This document shows positions 13,009 through 16,097 of a stretch of DNA of 16,097 bases, one piece after another. How positions within the stretch are numbered: position 1 is the stretch's first letter; the number at the start of each line of letters is the position of its first letter. The translations under genes and the position numbers were made by a program. The stretch spans positions 1-16,097 of the forward strand of contig JAQBNX010000021.1 in NCBI GenBank assembly GCA_028288385.1. Direction: 5' to 3'. The DNA is from Spirosoma sp. Its GTDB lineage: Bacteria > Bacteroidota > Bacteroidia > Cytophagales > Spirosomataceae. The notes beneath the pieces are model-generated. The model was not told the origin of the DNA and ran no database searches. It saw only the letters and a program-made list of their open reading frames with translations.

Positions 13009-15807
13009 CTATTCCTTCGTTATCACTTCGTCCAGATTCAGCATCGTATTGGCCGCTATGGTCAGGGCGGCCTGCTGAGGAGTTGCCGCTGCCCGTGTCA
13101 GTAATTTCCTGGCTTCGTCGGGCTGTTGCTGATAGTGTTCTTGTGCCGTTTGGTAGAGCCGGGTTAACACCGCCAGCTTTTTGGGAGATAGATCGCGGAG
13201 CATAATGCGCCGAAAACCTGCCTGAATCTGGCTTTCCGGCGACTGACCGTGTTGCTGCATATAATAGGCCAGTGACTGGGCCGCTTCAATGTAGACTGGG
13301 TCGTTGAGCGTCACTAGCGCCTGCAATGGCGTGTTGGTCCTGATCCGTCTTGACTGGCAGAATTCGCGGCTGGGACTGTCGAACGTAACCATTGATGGAT
13401 AGGGCGCCGTTCGCTTCCAGTACGTATACAAAGCCCGCCGGTGTGCGTCCTCACCAGCGCTCTGCTTCCAGGATTCGCCATCGTAGGGAGACTGCCAGAT
13501 GCCGTCGGGTTGGATGGGCATAACACTGGGACCAAGCATTTTACGACTTAACAACCCACTGGCGGCCAGTGCCTGATCCCGAACCTGCTCCGAAGACAGC
13601 CGGACACGCGGCCCGCGAGCCAGCAGTCTGTTAAATGGGTCTTTGGCCAGCATGGGGGCCGATACGTTGGATTGCTGCCGGTAGGTGGCCGACATAACCA
13701 TTCGCTTTAGGAGTTTTTTCATGCTCCAGTGGTCGGTTTCCATGAACTCGACTGCTAAATAATCCAGCAGTTCGCGGTGCGTGGGTGGAATGCCCTGCGT
13801 GCCCATATCCTCCACCGTTTCAACGATGCCTGTCCCAAACAACTGCTCCCAGAAGCGATTGACGGCAACACGGGCGGTTAAGGGGTTTTTCCGGTCTACC
13901 ATCCACCGGGCAAGTCCCAGCCGGTTTTTAGGGAGTTTAGGGTCCATAGCCGGAAAAACCTTCGGTATATCAGGCGTTACCTTCTTGCCTTTCACAAGCC
14001 AGTTGCCCCGGTCGAACACATGGGTTTGGCGGGCCAGGTCGCCCGATCCGTCGAGCATAATGGGCACCGACTCCGCATCGGCGTTCAGGACGTCCAGTAA
14101 CAATTTATCCTGGGGACCCACAGTGTTATCGGGCTGGCCGGGCAACATGGGCTGAAACGACACCCATTTGATCATTACCCAGTCTTTCGGCCCTTTCGGG
14201 TTGTTTAACGACAGGTACAGATTATGCTGGCCATGGATACGCGGCAGCGGAATCATCTGGATGGTGTCGTTCCACTGACTGCCGGTTTTGGGTACGGGAA
14301 TGGTTGCCAGCACAGGCCCATCCAGACGATCCTGCCGCAACGTAACAACAGCGTCCACCGCATTGGTCCCCCAGGCAATCACTAACCGGGGGCGGTTGGT
14401 TAGCGTTACGTTCCTGATTCGGCTGGATCCTTTGTCCTGAAACCCAAAATACTTGGCATCGAGCAGCGACGCGTTGACTAACTGGTCAAAATCGTGGGAA
14501 TTTATCTTGGGCTCAGCGGTACGAGCCAATTTGGTAAAATAAGCCGCTTGATGCTGAGCCTGTGACTGGTTGGGTATGGATGACGTGATGAAATGAGTTA
14601 ACTGGGCGAGTTTCAGCGAATCGGCGGGCTTATAGAACCGAAGTGTCGGGGTATCGCTTGTTACGTCCTCATCGCGGGTGTTGTTGAAAAACGCAGCGTA
14701 TTTATAAAATTCCTCATGCACAAACGGATCGTACGGATGGCTGTGGCACTGAACGCAGGCAAACGTAGTGCCCTGCCAGACATCCCAGGTCGTGCCGACG
14801 CGGTCGAGCAGGGCTGCCACCCGGAACTCCTCGTCCTGTGTGCCGCCTTCGTCGTTGGTCATGGTATTACGGTGAAATGCTGTGGCCACCAACTGATCGT
14901 CGGTTGCCGGTTCGCTGTCGTGGGCTGGCAGCAGATCACCCGCCAATTGCTCGACGGTGAACTGATCGAATGGCTTGTCTTTATTGAAGGCCTTAATAAG
15001 CCAGTCGCGGTAGCGCCAAATTTTGCGGCCGGGGTCGCGCTCGTAGCCTTTAGTGTCGGCGTAGCGGGCGAGGTCGAGCCACCAACTGGCCCATCGTTCA
15101 CCATACGCGGGTGATTTCAGCATCCGGTCAACTACTTTTTCGTATGCCTGAGGTGATTTGTCTTGGAGAAAACGCGATGCTTCCTGTTCGGTTGGTGGCA
15201 ATCCCGTCAAGTCCAGCGACACCCGGCGAAGTAACGTAGCGCGGTCTGCCTCGGGCGATGGCTTCAGCTGTTCCGATTCCGGACCAGTTTGCTTTGATTT
15301 GTCGATGATGAAAGGGTCTATCTCGTTTTTTACCCAATTCATCTCGTCATTGTTGAATAATCCCAGTCGGCTCCAGAAGGTGCCCACGCTTGGCACAGTG
15401 GGCTTTTCGACGGATAAGTACGCCCAGTGATCACCCCACTCCGCTCCCTGGTCGATCCACTTACGTAACAACTCTATTTCGTCAGGCTTCAAGGGAGGAT
15501 GGTCGAGTGGCATCCGTTCATCGGGGTCCGTGAGGGTAAGCCGCCGGATCATCTCGCTACCATCAGCATCACCGGCAACAATGGCGGCTTTGCCCGACTT
15601 AGCCGGAGCGAGGGCTTCGTGCCTGAACAGGAGTGAAAAACCTGACGCTTTTTTTACGCCCCCATGGCAGGCAATGCAGTTCTTATTAAGCAGCGGTTTG
15701 ATTTGGGTATTATAATCCACCCGATTCTCAAAGACGCCCAGAAACGACGATAGAGTCAACCCCACCGCCATGATAACAGCACTACCAATGATCCATTGAG
15801 TTTTCAT
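13009..15807 (-). CDS. PSCyt1-DUF1549-DUF1553 cytochrome-like exported protein with CBM6-like insert
   Basis: A 932-residue protein from ATG 15807-15805; the open frame reaches a TTG at 15819, but the ATG directly precedes a normal membrane anchor (residues 5-24) and is preferred. The stop is TAG at 13011-13009. A planctomycete-type cytochrome C domain (about 30-115) carries the heme motif CIACH at 44-48. DUF1549 follows (about 155-390, with LLRRVSLDLTGLPPTEQEA and YGERWASWWLDLARYADTKG) and holds a second CxxCH, CVQCH at 351-355. Around 468-551 lies a beta-rich insert resembling CBM6 (LATIPVPKTG, HNLYLSL, DWVMIKW). DUF1553 (about 625-890) shows NPLTARVAVNRFWEQLFGTGIVET, PTHRELLDYLA and TNTPLQALVTLNDP. 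The protein is probably periplasmic and membrane-anchored, and may bind one or two hemes. It forms a tight operon with the downstream DUF1501 gene (2-base gap). A redox or hydrolytic role in polysaccharide breakdown is often assumed for such proteins, without proof here. Confidence 0.9.
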   Translation of the reverse strand: MKTQWIIGSAVIMAVGLTLSSFLGVFENRVDYNTQIKPLLNKNCIACHGGVKKASGFSLLFRHEALAPAKSGKAAIVAGDADGSEMIRRLTLTDPDERMPLDHPPLKPDEIELLRKWIDQGAEWGDHWAYLSVEKPTVPSVGTFWSRLGLFNNDEMNWVKNEIDPFIIDKSKQTGPESEQLKPSPEADRATLLRRVSLDLTGLPPTEQEASRFLQDKSPQAYEKVVDRMLKSPAYGERWASWWLDLARYADTKGYERDPGRKIWRYRDWLIKAFNKDKPFDQFTVEQLAGDLLPAHDSEPATDDQLVATAFHRNTMTNDEGGTQDEEFRVAALLDRVGTTWDVWQGTTFACVQCHSHPYDPFVHEEFYKYAAFFNNTRDEDVTSDTPTLRFYKPADSLKLAQLTHFITSSIPNQSQAQHQAAYFTKLARTAEPKINSHDFDQLVNASLLDAKYFGFQDKGSSRIRNVTLTNRPRLVIAWGTNAVDAVVTLRQDRLDGPVLATIPVPKTGSQWNDTIQMIPLPRIHGQHNLYLSLNNPKGPKDWVMIKWVSFQPMLPGQPDNTVGPQDKLLLDVLNADAESVPIMLDGSGDLARQTHVFDRGNWLVKGKKVTPDIPKVFPAMDPKLPKNRLGLARWMVDRKNPLTARVAVNRFWEQLFGTGIVETVEDMGTQGIPPTHRELLDYLAVEFMETDHWSMKKLLKRMVMSATYRQQSNVSAPMLAKDPFNRLLARGPRVRLSSEQVRDQALAASGLLSRKMLGPSVMPIQPDGIWQSPYDGESWKQSAGEDAHRRALYTYWKRTAPYPSMVTFDSPSREFCQSRRIRTNTPLQALVTLNDPVYIEAAQSLAYYMQQHGQSPESQIQAGFRRIMLRDLSPKKLAVLTRLYQTAQEHYQQQPDEARKLLTRAAATPQQAALTIAANTMLNLDEVITKE

Positions 15808-15994
15808 ATACGGGCACAAAGGGCCAATGTCTCTAGACTAAAAGCAGTCTGTCGGGTTTTTGTACTAAGAAAATCAGTGCAGGATACAATTTTAACTAAA
15901 AAAGCAATAGCTTAATTCATTCACGTTCAGGGTTTATAGACGTAGCAACCGACTGCTTAGGGCCGGCCAGGGCCTGGTTTAAGCGTGGCTTGCT

Positions 15995-16097
15995 TTAAAA
16001 GGTGGGGAAAAGCTTTTTCAACTCTTCGGGCGTTGGCTGACTACCGTACTGACACAATTCAAATGCTTCGGCGAATTTAACGTTCCGGCCTTTTTCT
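15995..16097 (-). CDS. C-terminal end of an unrecognised protein (start outside window)
   Basis: On the minus strand the frame is open from the window edge to TAA at 15997-15995. The 34 visible residues include EKGRNVKFAEAFELC and QPTPEELKKLFPTF, a soluble, well-formed C-terminal helix pattern with good codon use. No family is recognised from so little sequence. It reads in the same direction as the cytochrome-DUF1501 pair, 187 bases upstream of it, and the gap (15808-15994) shows no clear promoter or terminator, so membership of the same transcript is undecided. Confidence 0.6.
   Translation of the reverse strand, partial: EKGRNVKFAEAFELCQYGSQPTPEELKKLFPTF

Overview
The window looks like chromosomal DNA of a Bacteroidota bacterium, most plausibly of the order Cytophagales (a Spirosoma- or Larkinella-like lineage). 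This is inferred from the gene content: a TonB-dependent receptor ending in YNFKF next to a DUF4249 lipoprotein, a giant FG-GAP/ASPIC-UnbV lipoprotein, a PurH of Bacteroidota type, and promoter-like TAnnTTTG boxes. No rRNA, tRNA, CRISPR array, transposase or phage gene was seen. The genus is a guess.

Layout. Bases 1-2111 (+) hold the C-terminal half of a TonB-dependent outer-membrane receptor, cut by the window edge, followed 38 bases later by a DUF4249 lipoprotein. Together they are probably a nutrient-uptake pair. Converging on them is a 1210-residue lipoprotein (2207-5839, -) with about 14 Ca-binding-type FG-GAP/VCBS repeats and a central ASPIC/UnbV domain. Bases 5982-7532 (-) encode a Wzx/MATE-like polysaccharide flippase. 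It is transcribed divergently from purH (7675-9258, +), the bifunctional last enzyme of IMP synthesis. The divergent gap carries two facing TAnnTTTG boxes and a possible 23-codon leader ORF that overlaps the purH start as TGATG. gatC (9379-9666, +) follows, then a convergent small alpha/beta hydrolase (9710-10384, -).

Bases 10385-11500 form an AT-rich, gene-poor patch. It holds one unrecognised 160-residue gene (10653-11135, -) and several inverted repeats, the strongest being a near-perfect 56-base hairpin at 11421-11476.

The right part (11501-15807, -) is a tight two-gene operon of the type first known from planctomycetes: a membrane-anchored PSCyt1-DUF1549-DUF1553 cytochrome-like protein with two CxxCH motifs and an apparent CBM6-like insert, followed 2 bases later by a Tat-exported DUF1501 (sulfatase-fold) protein. 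The last 103 bases carry the C-terminal end of another minus-strand gene that I do not recognise.

Much of the window encodes envelope proteins (receptor, three predicted lipoproteins, flippase, exported cytochrome), with two housekeeping genes (purH, gatC) between them. I found no complete new defence or mobile system. The points most worth a second look are the hairpin and orphan gene in the AT-rich patch, the purH leader ORF, and the CBM6-like insert in the cytochrome protein.
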